Shown piece after piece: positions 8,573 to 16,877 of a stretch of 64,000 nucleotides of DNA (position 1 is the first letter of the stretch; each line of letters begins with the position of its first letter). This DNA comes from Streptomyces sp. R21. GTDB lineage: Bacteria > Actinomycetota > Actinomycetes > Streptomycetales > Streptomycetaceae. The notes beneath the pieces were generated by a model that worked only from the letters and a program-made list of their open reading frames with translations, made no database searches and had not been told where the DNA came from. The position numbers and the translations under genes are program-made. The stretch spans positions 1,984,001 through 2,048,000 of the forward strand of contig NZ_CP163435.1 in NCBI RefSeq assembly GCF_041051975.1, read 5' to 3'.

Positions 8573-9106
8573 GTGAGCGGACTCGACAGAGGCATCAGCA
8601 AGATCGAGGTCTCGTTGAAGTGGGCCCCGAGCCCCTTCGGTGAGCCGGACACCCATCTGGACATCATCGCCGCGACCTATCAGGCGAGTGCCCCGTACGG
8701 AAACCCCGTCGACGTCGTGCACTGGGACAGCCGCTCGCCGGACGGCACCATCTATCTCAACCGGGACAGCAAGGACGGCAGGGGCTTCGGCTGGGACGAG
8801 GTCATGACCCTGGAGCTCGACCGGCTCGCCGCCCGGTATGTACGGGTGGTGGTCGGCGTCGTCATCCACCAGCAGGGCGGCCGCAGGACGTTCGCCCAAG
8901 TACGCGACCGAGGCGTCCGCCTGAGGGAGGGCTACACCGTTCTGTCCGAGGGCGACTTCGGCGACGTACTGGAGGCGACGGCCGCGACCGTCGGCGAGTT
9001 CACCCGCGACGACGCCGGAGCGTGGGCCTTCCGGCCGGGCATCCACGGCTACGACACCGAACCGGCGGCCTTCGCCTGGATCATGGGCAGTCCGCGCGAA
9101 GCGTGA
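8573..9106 (+). CDS. TerD-family protein
   Basis: The 177-aa product opens MSGLDRGISKIEVSLKW, then gives HLDIIAATY, VVHWDSRSPDG and WDEVMTLELD, which is the calcium-binding TerD/TerZ fold linked to tellurite resistance and stress responses; Streptomyces carries many paralogues tied to development. I chose GTG 8573 over ATG 8528 because GGGGAGG sits 8 bases upstream and because the family normally begins at this SGL motif. The gene is stand-alone, with no other ter gene nearby. Confidence 0.85.
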   Translation: MSGLDRGISKIEVSLKWAPSPFGEPDTHLDIIAATYQASAPYGNPVDVVHWDSRSPDGTIYLNRDSKDGRGFGWDEVMTLELDRLAARYVRVVVGVVIHQQGGRRTFAQVRDRGVRLREGYTVLSEGDFGDVLEATAATVGEFTRDDAGAWAFRPGIHGYDTEPAAFAWIMGSPREA

Positions 9107-9236
9107 GAGCGGTGACGGGCGTCACAGGGGCCGTTCCCCGTACCGAGGGACGGCAGGTCCGGGCCGCACTCCGCACAACACCCCCGACGGCACAAACCGT
9201 TCGACACCCCGATCCGGATCGCGTTGGCTGGACCGC

Positions 9237-9794
9237 ATGCCCGAACTGCGTACCGACCGTCTGCTCCTCCGCCGGTGGCGGGAGTCCGACCTTGAGCCGT
9301 GGGCGGCGATGAACGCCGACCCCGAAGTCCGAGAGCACCTGGGGAAGTTGCTGACGCGTGAGCAGAGCGATGCCGCGGCGGCTGTCATGCAGGCCGAGTT
9401 CGACGAGCGGGGCTTTGGATGGTGGGCGCTGGAGGCGGCGGAGACCGGTGAGTTCATCGGCCGCGCCGGACTGGACGCGGTTGACGAGGACATGCCGTTC
9501 GCGGGGGTGGACATCGGATGGCGGTTGACGCGTTCGGCGTGGGGTCACGGTTACGCCTCCGAAGCCGCCCTGGCCTGCCTGTCGTTCGGCTTCGAGGACC
9601 TCGGGCTGCCGGAGATCCTTGCGTCGACGACCGTCAACAACGTGCGTTCCCAGGCCGTGATGCGCAGGATCGGCATGACCCGGGAAACGGCCGACGACTT
9701 CGACGATCCGAGCGTGCCCGAAGGCCCGCTCCGCCGGTGCGTGCTGTACCGGATCGGCGCGGAGGCGTACGGAGCCCGTGTCGCACGTCGCTAG
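9237..9794 (+). CDS. GNAT N-acetyltransferase, RimJ/RimL type
   Basis: The 185-aa protein starts MPELRTDRLLLRRW, the standard beginning of RimJ/RimL-like GNAT enzymes, with the acetyl-CoA loop region DIGWRLTRSAWGHGYASEA and the C-terminal NVRSQAVMRRIGM motif. Such enzymes acetylate N-termini, antibiotics or small amines; the substrate is unknown here. There is no clear Shine-Dalgarno before ATG 9237. It overlaps the convergent downstream gene by four bases (9791-9794). Confidence 0.88.
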   Translation: MPELRTDRLLLRRWRESDLEPWAAMNADPEVREHLGKLLTREQSDAAAAVMQAEFDERGFGWWALEAAETGEFIGRAGLDAVDEDMPFAGVDIGWRLTRSAWGHGYASEAALACLSFGFEDLGLPEILASTTVNNVRSQAVMRRIGMTRETADDFDDPSVPEGPLRRCVLYRIGAEAYGARVARR

Positions 9795-10627
9795 ACGCTC
9801 GCGACCGGTCTCGTGGCGGACGCGACTGCGACGGCCGTGGCCAGTGGGTCGCGAGCCGGGCGGCCGAGGAGGTCCGCGAGGTCGGGGGCGGTGCCGTCCA
9901 GGAACCCGTGTCGGATGCCGGTGGCGATCGAGGCGAGCATGGACGGCTGGAACGGCAGCAGTCCTGATGTCTCGTCGAGGAGCCTGCGCCGGTACTCGCC
10001 CAGAGTGAGGGCGCGGTGCGGGACCCCGAGTCGATCGGCCACCTGCCCCGCCGTGATCGGCGTGCCGACGAGGTCGTGGACGCGTCCGCTGTGCCGTGCC
10101 GGATGCGCCGCGACGATCGCCGCGGCATCGGCGAGATCCTCGCGCGCGACCGCGGCCAGGGCGCCGTCCCCGAACGCGGACTCCACGGACGCGGACCCCA
10201 CACCGTCGTCGGCCCACATCAGGAGACCGCCGAAGAGTTCGGCGTAGAGGCCGTTGCGCAGGATCGTCCACGGCAATCCGCTTGCCTGGATGAGGCGTTC
10301 GGTCGCGCGGTGCGCGAGTGCGAAACCGAGATGGTCGCCGGCACCGGTCAGGCTCGTGTAGACGACGTGACGGACACCGTCCCGGAGGGCGGCGTCCAGG
10401 ACCGCCGTGTGCCGCCCGACGACCTGGTCGTCCTCGCCGTAGCCGGCCGAGATCAGCACCAGGGTCGACACATCGGCGAGATCGAGGCCCGCAGGGTCGT
10501 CGAAGTCGAGACGTCGCATCCCCTCGCCCGGCGTGCGGCTGGCGCCCGTCGCGGCGACGCCGCGCGCACGCAGTGCCGCGAGAGTGGCCGAGCCGAGATT
10601 CCCGTTCGCTCCGGTCACCAAGATCAT
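9791..10627 (-). CDS. NmrA/QorB-like NAD(P)-binding oxidoreductase
   Basis: The 278-aa atypical SDR starts [20 protein letters not shown] with the GxxGxxG motif, and keeps VYTSLTGA and the [15 protein letters not shown] stretch found in QorB/NmrA-type proteins, which reduce quinones or sense NADP. It is divergent from an HxlR regulator whose start lies 87 bases away, the usual arrangement where the regulator controls the oxidoreductase in response to electrophiles. GAAGGAC lies about 10 bases upstream of ATG 10627. Confidence 0.85.
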   Translation of the reverse strand: MILVTGANGNLGSATLAALRARGVAATGASRTPGEGMRRLDFDDPAGLDLADVSTLVLISAGYGEDDQVVGRHTAVLDAALRDGVRHVVYTSLTGAGDHLGFALAHRATERLIQASGLPWTILRNGLYAELFGGLLMWADDGVGSASVESAFGDGALAAVAREDLADAAAIVAAHPARHSGRVHDLVGTPITAGQVADRLGVPHRALTLGEYRRRLLDETSGLLPFQPSMLASIATGIRHGFLDGTAPDLADLLGRPARDPLATAVAVASATRPVASV

Positions 10628-10714
10628 GTCAGTCGCAGTCCTTCGCCGTGGTTCTCATCGGTAACTACGCTTGATCCTCGACCGCACGCTCAGCGGCCAC
10701 AAGGAGGCAGTTCG

Positions 10715-11137
10715 ATGTCACCCACGCACACCGGGGTAACCACCACCCCCGCCGACCTCGACCCCTGCGGACGCGCGGACCACCCCGACTGCGGCATCCG
10801 CGACGTCCTGGACCGCATCGGCGACAAGTGGTCGGTGCTCGTGATCGTCGAACTCGCGGGCGGGCCGCGCCGGTTCCGCGAACTGCAGCGCGCCATCGAC
10901 GGCATCTCGCAGCGCATGCTCACCCTCACCGTGCGCAGGCTCGAACGCGACGGCCTGGTGCTGCGCACCGTGTACCCGACCGTCCCCGCCCACGTCGACT
11001 ACCGCCTGACCGAGACCGGGACCGGCCTGACCCACCTGGTCAAGGCACTCGCCGACTGGTCCCTCGAGCACCGCGCCGTCATCGCCGAGGCACGGCACGC
11101 GTACGACCGGACCCACCCCGACCACGACATCCACTGA
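10715..11137 (+). CDS. HxlR-family winged-helix regulator
   Basis: The 140-aa protein has the HxlR signature [15 protein letters not shown], then [31 protein letters not shown] with the recognition helix and wing. Two cysteines ([16 protein letters not shown]) lie just ahead of the first helix, as in redox- or electrophile-sensing HxlR members such as HypR/QorR. AAGGAGG precedes ATG 10715. The most likely target is the divergent QorB-like gene. Cysteine-based sensing is inference from the motif. Confidence 0.9.
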   Translation: MSPTHTGVTTTPADLDPCGRADHPDCGIRDVLDRIGDKWSVLVIVELAGGPRRFRELQRAIDGISQRMLTLTVRRLERDGLVLRTVYPTVPAHVDYRLTETGTGLTHLVKALADWSLEHRAVIAEARHAYDRTHPDHDIH

Positions 11138-11195
11138 CGGAACCCGTCAGCTCACCGCACGCCACAGGAGTATTTCCGACGCCACTCCGGCCGTC

Positions 11196-11257
11196 ACGCA
11201 ACATAAGGTTGCGTATTGCTGGGACGACCTCTAGAGTTACACGCAACCAATGGTTGC
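11196..11257 (+). promoter_or_regulatory. Promoter with two flanking operators of the SRPBCC-arsR operon
   Basis: A promoter with -35 TTGCGT (11209-11214), a 17-bp spacer and -10 TAGAGT (11232-11237) is bracketed by two related inverted repeats. ACGCAACATAAGGTTGCGT (11196-11214) covers the -35. GCAACCAATGGTTGC (11243-11257) lies just past the start site. Both share GCAAC/GTTGC arms. The downstream arsR gene is the obvious source of the repressor. Confidence 0.7.
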
Positions 11258-11273
11258 TTATTGGAGGTCCGCA

Positions 11274-11723
11274 ATGGAGTTCGGAAAGCTGGAGCGCGAG
11301 ATCCGCATCGACGCGGCACCGGAGATCGTGTTCGACGTGGTGAGTCGTCCTGAGCACATCAAGATGTGGTGGTCCGACGACGCGTCGTTCGAGACTGCGC
11401 CGGGCGCGGTCGGCGAACTGGTGTGGGGCGACCGCACCATGGTCGAATCGATCACAGTGGTCGACGTGGATCCGCCTCGCAGGTTCACGTTCCGCTGGGT
11501 CGCTCCTGCCGGTGAGCTGCCCGATGCGGACAACTCCCTCCAGGTCACCTTCGAGCTCGAGCCCTCCGGTGACGGCACGATCCTGCGTCTGACCGAGAGC
11601 GGCTGGCGGGAGAAGGGCTGGGAAGCCGCCGTACTCGAAGAGGCCTTCCACGACCATGAGCGCGGCTGGGACCTGTTCCTGCCCAGGCTGCAGGGCTACG
11701 CGCCTTCCGTGGTGGCGCGATGA
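11274..11723 (+). CDS. SRPBCC (AHSA1-like) domain protein
   Basis: The 149-aa protein has an AHSA1/START-like fold signature: REIRIDAAPEIVFDVVSRPEHIKMWW near the N-terminus and LTESGWREKGWE near the C-terminus. These hydrophobic-pocket proteins often pair with ArsR regulators, with the ligand unknown. GGAGG lies 9 bases upstream of ATG 11274. The stop overlaps the arsR start (ATGA), so the two are translated together. Its promoter carries two inverted-repeat operators, which predicts repression by the partner ArsR. Confidence 0.86.
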   Translation: MEFGKLEREIRIDAAPEIVFDVVSRPEHIKMWWSDDASFETAPGAVGELVWGDRTMVESITVVDVDPPRRFTFRWVAPAGELPDADNSLQVTFELEPSGDGTILRLTESGWREKGWEAAVLEEAFHDHERGWDLFLPRLQGYAPSVVAR

Positions 11724-12082
11724 CCGTCGCCGTCGACGACGAGCTCTGGTCGGCGATCGGCGACCCGATCAGGCGCCGCCTGCTCGACCTGCTGCTCGCC
11801 GAAGGGGTCGGTACGCCGACCAGCCTGAGCGATCGTCTCCCGATCTCGCGCCAAGCGGTCACCAAGCACCTGGGCGTCCTCGATCGCGCGGGCCTCGTGC
11901 ACGCGACACCGATGGGCCGCGAGCGGCACTACGAAGTCGACGAGGCGCAGCTCAGCCGTGCCGTCCGGCAGCTGAATGAGGTCGGCAAGACCTGGGATGC
12001 ACGGCTGAACCGCATCAAGCGCATCGCAGAACAGATCCAGCGTCAGAAAAATGACCGGTCCAAAGACCGACCCAAAGACTGA
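11720..12082 (+). CDS. ArsR-family transcriptional repressor
   Basis: The 120-aa winged-helix protein shows the ArsR pattern AIGDPIRRRLLDLLLAEG, then DRLPISRQAVTKHLGVLDRAGLV with the recognition helix. It has no cysteines, so it is not a thiol-metal sensor of the classical kind; ArsR partners of SRPBCC genes commonly sense other signals. It probably autoregulates through the inverted repeats at 11196-11257. The C-terminal tail (DRSKDRPKD) is written by the start of a GACC repeat tract, suggesting the 3' end has been altered by slippage. Confidence 0.9.
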   Translation: MTVAVDDELWSAIGDPIRRRLLDLLLAEGVGTPTSLSDRLPISRQAVTKHLGVLDRAGLVHATPMGRERHYEVDEAQLSRAVRQLNEVGKTWDARLNRIKRIAEQIQRQKNDRSKDRPKD

Positions 12083-12124
12083 CCGACCGACCGACCGACC
12101 AACTGACCGACCAACTGACCGAAC
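12050..12124. repeat. GACC/GACTGACC microsatellite at the arsR 3' end
   Basis: Tandem copies of GACC and ACTGACCGACCA run from inside the last codons of arsR into the spacer before the SDR gene. The arsR stop codon lies within the repeat tract, so changes in copy number could alter the ArsR C-terminus. Confidence 0.7.
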
Positions 12125-12185
12125 AGCTCACCACCAGACCGCCGCGAGAGATCCCTGCAGAGCCAATTCTTCTTTGGAGGACGCA

Positions 12186-12998
12186 ATGAGTGGATTGCTG
12201 CTTGAAGACAAGAACGCTGTGATCTATGGAGGCGGGGGCGCCATCGGCGGCGCGATCGCGCGGGTCTTCGCCCGGGAAGGCGCGAGGGTCTTCATTGCCG
12301 GGCGAACGCAGTCGAAGCTCGACGTCGTGGCGCGCGATATCGCCGCCACGGGCGGGAAAGTCGAGACCGCGCAGGTTGACGTGTTCGACCAACAGGCGGT
12401 CGAAAAGCACGCCGATGAGATCGCGGCGACGGCCGGCGGCATCGACATCGCCCTCAACGCCGTGAGTGTCATGCACGACCAGGGGACTTTGCTGGCGGAC
12501 CTCTCGCTGGAAGAATTCATGCGGCCGATCGACGGCTTTCTGCGGACGCTGTTCATCACAAGCAAGGCTGTGGCACGGCACATGGGTCGCGAGCGCCCCG
12601 GCGTCATCCTGAATCTGTCCGAGCCGGGTTCCAAACTGGCCGTGGGCGGCATCCTGGGGCACAGCGTGAGTGCGGCCGGCAAGGAGGCCTTCACGCGGGT
12701 TCTGGCCGCGGAGCTGGCACCCAGCAACATCCGGGTGATCGGAATCCGACCGCACGCTGTCGTCGATGCGCCGGCGGCGGGTTCGTACACCAAGGACCTC
12801 TTCAAGCCGCTCGCGGCGACGGCCGGGCAGTCGGTGCAGGAACTGCTCGAAGGCGGAGGGATGGTGGACGGGACGCTTCTGAAGAGGCTGCCGACGCTCT
12901 CCGAGGTCGCGGAGACGGCCGCGTTCCTGGCCTCGGACCGAGTCGGGGCCATGACCGGCACCATCGCCAATCTGTCCGCCGGCGCGCTCGTCGACTGA
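12186..12998 (+). CDS. Short-chain dehydrogenase/reductase with atypical active site
   Basis: The 270-aa protein has an SDR Rossmann start (VIYGGGGAIGGAIARVFAREG) and the usual NAVSVMHDQG and IRVIGIRPHAV strands. In a normal SDR a Tyr stands four residues before the catalytic Lys. Here the stretch reads HSVSAAGKEAF, placing Ser at that position. A related SDR subgroup with GHSVS in this place exists, so this may be a family trait rather than a decay mutation. GGAGG lies six bases before ATG 12186. An upstream ATG at 12051 lies inside the repeat and is not used. The reaction is unknown. Confidence 0.85.
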   Translation: MSGLLLEDKNAVIYGGGGAIGGAIARVFAREGARVFIAGRTQSKLDVVARDIAATGGKVETAQVDVFDQQAVEKHADEIAATAGGIDIALNAVSVMHDQGTLLADLSLEEFMRPIDGFLRTLFITSKAVARHMGRERPGVILNLSEPGSKLAVGGILGHSVSAAGKEAFTRVLAAELAPSNIRVIGIRPHAVVDAPAAGSYTKDLFKPLAATAGQSVQELLEGGGMVDGTLLKRLPTLSEVAETAAFLASDRVGAMTGTIANLSAGALVD

Positions 12999-13006
12999 GA
13001 CCCGCC

Positions 13007-13414
13007 GTGTCCGATCAGGCCGACAAGGCCGAGCTGCTTCGTTCCCTGCACGTCCCGGGCGCTCCGCTGGTGCTGTCGAACGCCTGGGACGTGGGCAGCG
13101 CCCGCGCCGTCGTCGACGCGGGCTTCCCGGTGGTCGCGACCGCGAGCAACCCTTCTCCACCCGGAGCCGCGCCGGACGACCTCCGGGCCGTCGTCGCCGA
13201 GGTCGGCGCACCGGTGAGCGCCGGTCTTGCGCTGAAACGCCGGTCGCTGGACGAGCTTCGTGCCATCGGCCTGGCCCGGGTCTCCGTGGGACCCCAGCTG
13301 TACCGCAGCGCACTCGACCACCTGTGCACCCTGATCTCCGGCCTCTCGTCGAGGCACGAGCGTGAAGAACCGGACGGACCGCCCCTCTTGCCGCCCGTGG
13401 TCACAGTCACTTGA
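13007..13414 (+). pseudogene. Internally deleted isocitrate lyase/PEP mutase-family remnant
   Basis: The 135-aa reading frame begins like a full PEP-mutase/ICL superfamily protein (KAELLRSLHVPGAPLVLSNAWDVGSARAVVDAGFPVVAT) but then jumps to the family's C-terminal part (GAPVSAGLALKRRSLDELRAIGLARVSVGPQLYR). The intervening 120-150 residues, holding the acidic metal ligands and the active-site loop of this normally 250-280-aa TIM barrel, are missing. Without them the barrel cannot form. It follows the SDR gene by 8 bases and may still be co-transcribed. Confidence 0.75.
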
Positions 13415-13506
13415 CCCGTGGTGTGAGGCTGGCGCAACTGAACTTCCCACGCGGCCTTACGGATCGGAAACCGCCCGGCTCGACGGTCGGACTAGCGTCG
13501 TGACGC

Positions 13507-15633
13507 ATGAGGGTGTGGGAGCCACTACGGCCGTTGCTCGGCAGGCTTGGGGCAATCAGCAAGGGCGGGTCGGGCAAGGGGAGTTCAGAGCGCCGCCATG
13601 GCGGCCGAACGGTTTCCGGGCGCCGGCCGATGCCTGGCTGGCGCAGCGTCCGGGGTCGTGTGGCGGTGGTCATCGCGGTCCCGATCTGCCTGTTGCTGGC
13701 GGTGGCAGGTCTTGCCGTGCAGGGCCGCGCCGAGGCGTTCGGCGACGCCCGGACGACCCGCGCCGAGGTCGGCCTCAGCCTGCGGGTCCAGGCCCTGGTG
13801 CATCAGCTGCAACGCGAACGCGGCCTGACCAACGGCCTGTTGGGCGGCGAGAAGGGGTTCCGGCCTGCGCTGTCCGCTACCCGCAAGCGCGTTGACACGG
13901 CGCTGCTCGGAATGCGCAGCGAGGGCGCCGTCGACGGTGTCATCCGGCGCCACCTGGGGCGCCTCACCGGCATCCGCGCCGCTGCCGACAGGGGCACCGC
14001 AGACCGGGCTGCGACCCTCACCTTCTACACCACCGCCGTCGACGCCCTCAACGGCGTCGACCCGGTGGCGGAGACCGCGACGCGCGCCGACCGTCAACTG
14101 GGCGACGGGCTCGCCGCGTTGAGGGAGCTGGCTGCGGCCAAGGAATCCGTCGCGCTCGAACGCGGCCTTCTCAACGGCGTGTTCGCCGAAGGCGTCTTCC
14201 ACGGCCGCGAGTACCTCGCCTTCACCGAGGTACGTGCCACCCGCGTCGCCGCCCTGGCCCGCTTTCGGCAGGTCGCCACCGCACCCCAGCGCGCGGCCCT
14301 GTCGCACGCCTTCAAAACCGCCGACGCCCAACGCGCCACCGGTTACGAGGATCAGGCGGAGAACGCCGCCGACGGGTCCGCACTGCGCGTGGACGCCGGC
14401 ACCTGGTGGAACGCGATGACCGTGCTCGTCGACGATCTGTACGCCGTCCAGCAGTCGGTCGGTGACGATGTGCGGGACCGGTCCGACCGGCTCAGCCACG
14501 ACGCCGAGACGGGCCTGGTCGCCTATCTCGTCGCGGGAACGCTCGTGGCCGCCCTCGTCGCGGGCCTCGCCGCCTTCGCCTCCCGTTCCCTCACCCGCCC
14601 GCTCGGCGCGCTCGCCGAGGCCGCCCACGACGTGGCACGGCACCGGCTGCCCGCAACCGTCGCCCGTATCCAGCAGTCCCCACCGGACCAGGTGGAACTC
14701 CTCCTCACCGGGGACGCCCCGCGGGCCTCCGAGGTGCGGTCGCTGGGCGGCACGGCGGAGATCACCGAGGTCGCAGCTTCCCTGCACCAGGTGGAGCGCA
14801 CCGCCCTCCGCCTCGCGGCCCAGCAGGCCGGCCTGCGCCGCAACACCACCGAATCGCTCGCCAATCTCGGCCGCCGCAACCAGAACCTCGTACGGCGTCA
14901 GCTCGGGCTCATCACCCGTCTGGAACGGCAGGAACTCGACCCGGACGCCCTCGCCGGGCTCTTCGAGCTCGACCACCTCGCCACCCGCATGCGGCGCAAC
15001 GCCGAAAACCTGCTGGTCCTTGCCGGGCAGAACCCACCGCGGCCCACCACAGCACCGGCCGACGGCCTGGAAGTCGTCCAGTCCGCCGTCGCCGAGGTGG
15101 AGCAGTACCGGCGGGTGCTGATCGCGACCGTCCAGCCGGTGCGGGTACGCGGTCACGCCGTCGCCGATGTCGCCCACCTCCTCGCCGAACTCATCGAGAA
15201 CGGGCTGACCTTCTCGCCGCCGACCGAACCGGTCGAGGTGCACGGCTGGTACGACGCCGAGGACGACACGTACTGCTTCGCCGTCGTCGACCACGGCGTC
15301 GGCATGACCGAGACCGACAAGGAACGTGCCCACGCCCGCTTCTGCGACTCCGGGGACGAGGCCCTCCTCGCCGCGCCCACCCGGTTCCTCGGCCACCTCG
15401 TCGTCGGCCGACTCGCCCAGCGCCTCGGCGAAGGCGCCCAGGTCCACCTGTTCGACACCACCGGCGGCGGTCTGTCCGCACTCCTCGCCCTCCCCGGACG
15501 CCTGCTCGCCCCCGCCAAGGCCCCCTCACCCCCGCCCGCGCCCGCGCGGCCGGCCGTCGCCTCCCTGCTCAACGGCTTCCGAGCCGGTGTCGCCCGTGCC
15601 GAAGCCCACACCACTCAAGGAGCGTCATCGTGA
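13507..15633 (+). CDS. cvnA: Conservon-type sensor histidine kinase with NIT domain
   Basis: CvnA proteins are membrane sensor ATPases heading Streptomyces conservons. The 708-aa protein has TM1 at about residues 52-72, an extracytoplasmic nitrate/nitrite-sensing-like NIT domain (LVHQLQRERGLTNGLLGG onward), TM2 at about 337-360, HAMP, and a HATPase domain with an N-box (HLLAELIENGLTFSPP) and G-box (VVDHGVGM). No canonical DHp His box is obvious, as in other CvnA proteins. It overlaps the roadblock gene (GTGA). ATG 13507 lacks a clear ribosome site; ATG 13630 is an alternative that keeps TM1. Confidence 0.9.
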   Translation: MRVWEPLRPLLGRLGAISKGGSGKGSSERRHGGRTVSGRRPMPGWRSVRGRVAVVIAVPICLLLAVAGLAVQGRAEAFGDARTTRAEVGLSLRVQALVHQLQRERGLTNGLLGGEKGFRPALSATRKRVDTALLGMRSEGAVDGVIRRHLGRLTGIRAAADRGTADRAATLTFYTTAVDALNGVDPVAETATRADRQLGDGLAALRELAAAKESVALERGLLNGVFAEGVFHGREYLAFTEVRATRVAALARFRQVATAPQRAALSHAFKTADAQRATGYEDQAENAADGSALRVDAGTWWNAMTVLVDDLYAVQQSVGDDVRDRSDRLSHDAETGLVAYLVAGTLVAALVAGLAAFASRSLTRPLGALAEAAHDVARHRLPATVARIQQSPPDQVELLLTGDAPRASEVRSLGGTAEITEVAASLHQVERTALRLAAQQAGLRRNTTESLANLGRRNQNLVRRQLGLITRLERQELDPDALAGLFELDHLATRMRRNAENLLVLAGQNPPRPTTAPADGLEVVQSAVAEVEQYRRVLIATVQPVRVRGHAVADVAHLLAELIENGLTFSPPTEPVEVHGWYDAEDDTYCFAVVDHGVGMTETDKERAHARFCDSGDEALLAAPTRFLGHLVVGRLAQRLGEGAQVHLFDTTGGGLSALLALPGRLLAPAKAPSPPPAPARPAVASLLNGFRAGVARAEAHTTQGASS

Positions 15634-16049
15634 CCACCGCCGTGCAGAGTTTCGGCTGGCTCATCTCGGAGTTCGTCCGCACCGCCGACGGTGTCACCGA
15701 CGCCGTCGCCGTCTCCTCCGACGGCCTCCTCATGGCCGCCTCGGACAGCCTCGGCCGGGATCGCGCCGACCATCTCGCCGCCGTCGTCTCCGGCATCACC
15801 AGCCTCGCCCAGAACGCCGCGTCGACACACGGCTTCCGCGGCATGAAGCTCGTCATGATCGAGATGCTCGGCGGCTTCCTCATGGTCGGTCGCATCCGCG
15901 ACGGAAGCTGCCTCGGCGTCCTGGCCGCCGAGGGGTGCGACGTCGGCCTGGTCGGCTACGAAATGGCGGTCCTCGCCGACCGCGCCGGCGACCTGCTCAC
16001 CCCACAGTTGGTACGGGAACTGCACTCCGCGCCCGTGGCCGCGGGATAG
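15630..16049 (+). CDS. cvnB: Roadblock/LC7-domain protein of conservon
   Basis: The 139-aa Roadblock/LC7 protein (FGWLISEFVRTADGVTDAVAVSSDGLLMAAS) is the usual second member of a conservon and is thought to bind a Ras-like GTPase, CvnD. GTG 15630 overlaps the cvnA stop. The expected next genes, cvnC (DUF742) and cvnD (GTPase), are absent: after 165 bases comes an unrelated lipoprotein. Either the partner GTPase is encoded elsewhere or this is a degraded conservon. Confidence 0.92.
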   Translation: MTTAVQSFGWLISEFVRTADGVTDAVAVSSDGLLMAASDSLGRDRADHLAAVVSGITSLAQNAASTHGFRGMKLVMIEMLGGFLMVGRIRDGSCLGVLAAEGCDVGLVGYEMAVLADRAGDLLTPQLVRELHSAPVAAG

Positions 16050-16223
16050 TCACGGCGCGTTACGTTCTCATCCGTGAAACCACCGCTTTTGTTCTCTCCG
16101 CCTCGACCACACGGTCACTGAACAGCGAGGCACGCTCGTCCGTATCCTCTAATAGAGGGCCTTTCCCGGCAGACGTGGACAAGCCCGGCAGCTCGAGGGT
16201 GGGCTCCGAAGGGGATGCGCCAC

Positions 16224-16661
16224 ATGGCAATCTCGACACGCACGACCCGCACGACCCGCACAGCACTCCGTACGACTGCGGTGGCCTTCTCCGCCGCTCT
16301 CGTCCTGGCCGCCTGCTCCAGCGGGGGCGGCGGCGATAAAGCGAGCGAATCGGCGAGCTCCGGCGCGAGCAAGGCCGGGTCGGGGACCCGGGTGACGGTC
16401 ACCGAGACCGAGTACGCGCTGAAGCTGTCCCGGTCGTCCTTCACACCGGGCACCTACACCTTCGTCACCGACAACGCGGGCAAGATCACGCACGCGCTGT
16501 CGATCGACGGTCCCGGCGTCGAGGACGCCAAGACCAAGAACCTCCAGGGCGGCCAGGAGGCAACACTGACGGTGACTCTCAAGAAGGGGACGTACGACTT
16601 GTACTGCCCGATCACCGGTCACAAGCAGCTCGGCATGAACAAGGAGATCCAGGTCGGCTGA
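16224..16661 (+). CDS. Cupredoxin-domain lipoprotein
   Basis: The 145-aa product has a signal peptide rich in RTT repeats ending in the lipobox VLAAC, a Gly/Ser linker, and a cupredoxin domain. Type-1 copper ligands are recognisable: His in AGKITHALSI, Cys and His in LYCPITGHKQLGM, and that Met. It should be anchored outside the membrane and carry or store copper. I chose ATG 16224 because AAGGGG is nine bases upstream; ATG 16215 abuts that site. A strong terminator follows 47 bases after the stop. Confidence 0.85.
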   Translation: MAISTRTTRTTRTALRTTAVAFSAALVLAACSSGGGGDKASESASSGASKAGSGTRVTVTETEYALKLSRSSFTPGTYTFVTDNAGKITHALSIDGPGVEDAKTKNLQGGQEATLTVTLKKGTYDLYCPITGHKQLGMNKEIQVG

Positions 16662-16708
16662 GACAAGGCCTGGACAGTTCCCGCGGCTGGCAAAAGGCAA
16701 AAAACAAA

Positions 16709-16736
16709 GGCAAGGAGAATTAGAACTCTCCTTGCC
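16709..16736 (+). terminator. Perfect hairpin terminator after the cupredoxin gene
   Basis: GGCAAGGAGA and its exact complement TCTCCTTGCC flank an 8-base loop, giving a 10-bp stem. The surrounding sequence is unusually A-rich for this genome. It insulates the cupredoxin gene from the RAE promoter 24 bases downstream. Confidence 0.8.
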
Positions 16737-16759
16737 ACTCTCAACTTATAGCGCACTGG

Positions 16760-16778
16760 GGGGCTTGCGGCAAGACCC
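16760..16778 (+). promoter_or_regulatory. Rifamycin-associated element (RAE) upstream of rph
   Basis: GGGGCTTGCGGCAAGACCC is a 19-bp imperfect inverted repeat that matches, with about one difference, the published RAE found before rifamycin-inactivation genes in actinomycetes. A possible -10, CAGAAT, lies at 16790-16795. The element predicts rifamycin-inducible expression of rph. The consensus is recalled from the literature, not recomputed here. Confidence 0.8.
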
Positions 16779-16835
16779 CGGTAGTGACGCAGAATCGTCC
16801 GCCGAGGCCACAACCTGCGGATTTGGGGGAACGAC

Positions 16836-16877
16836 GTGCGTGTGTTGTCGACGTATGGGGGACGAGGGCGTGCCTGA
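16836..16877 (+). pseudogene. Short leader ORF resembling the start of a macrolide/rifampin glycosyltransferase
   Basis: GTG 16836, with GGGGGA 5 bases upstream, opens a 13-residue frame VRVLSTYGGRGRA followed by TGA. This resembles the nearly invariant start of MGT-family glycosyltransferases (MRVLLSTYGSRGD). Rifampin glycosyltransferase genes are also RAE-controlled. It may be the scar of a deleted rgt-like gene, or a leader peptide. The match is short, so the call is tentative. Confidence 0.4.

Noticed and set aside
12051..12185. An upstream ATG that would add 45 residues to the SDR
   Set aside because: The extension is the repeat tract (TDRP units); ATG 12186 has GGAGG at the right distance and begins where family proteins begin.
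13585..15447. A 620-residue open frame antisense to cvnA
   Set aside because: It mirrors the codon structure of a real GC-rich gene and shows no domain or ribosome site. cvnA has clear NIT, HAMP and HATPase motifs.
16146..16158. CCTCTAATAGAGG inverted repeat upstream of the cupredoxin gene as a terminator or operator
   Set aside because: Only 5-bp arms; no second copy or regulator gene nearby to support it.
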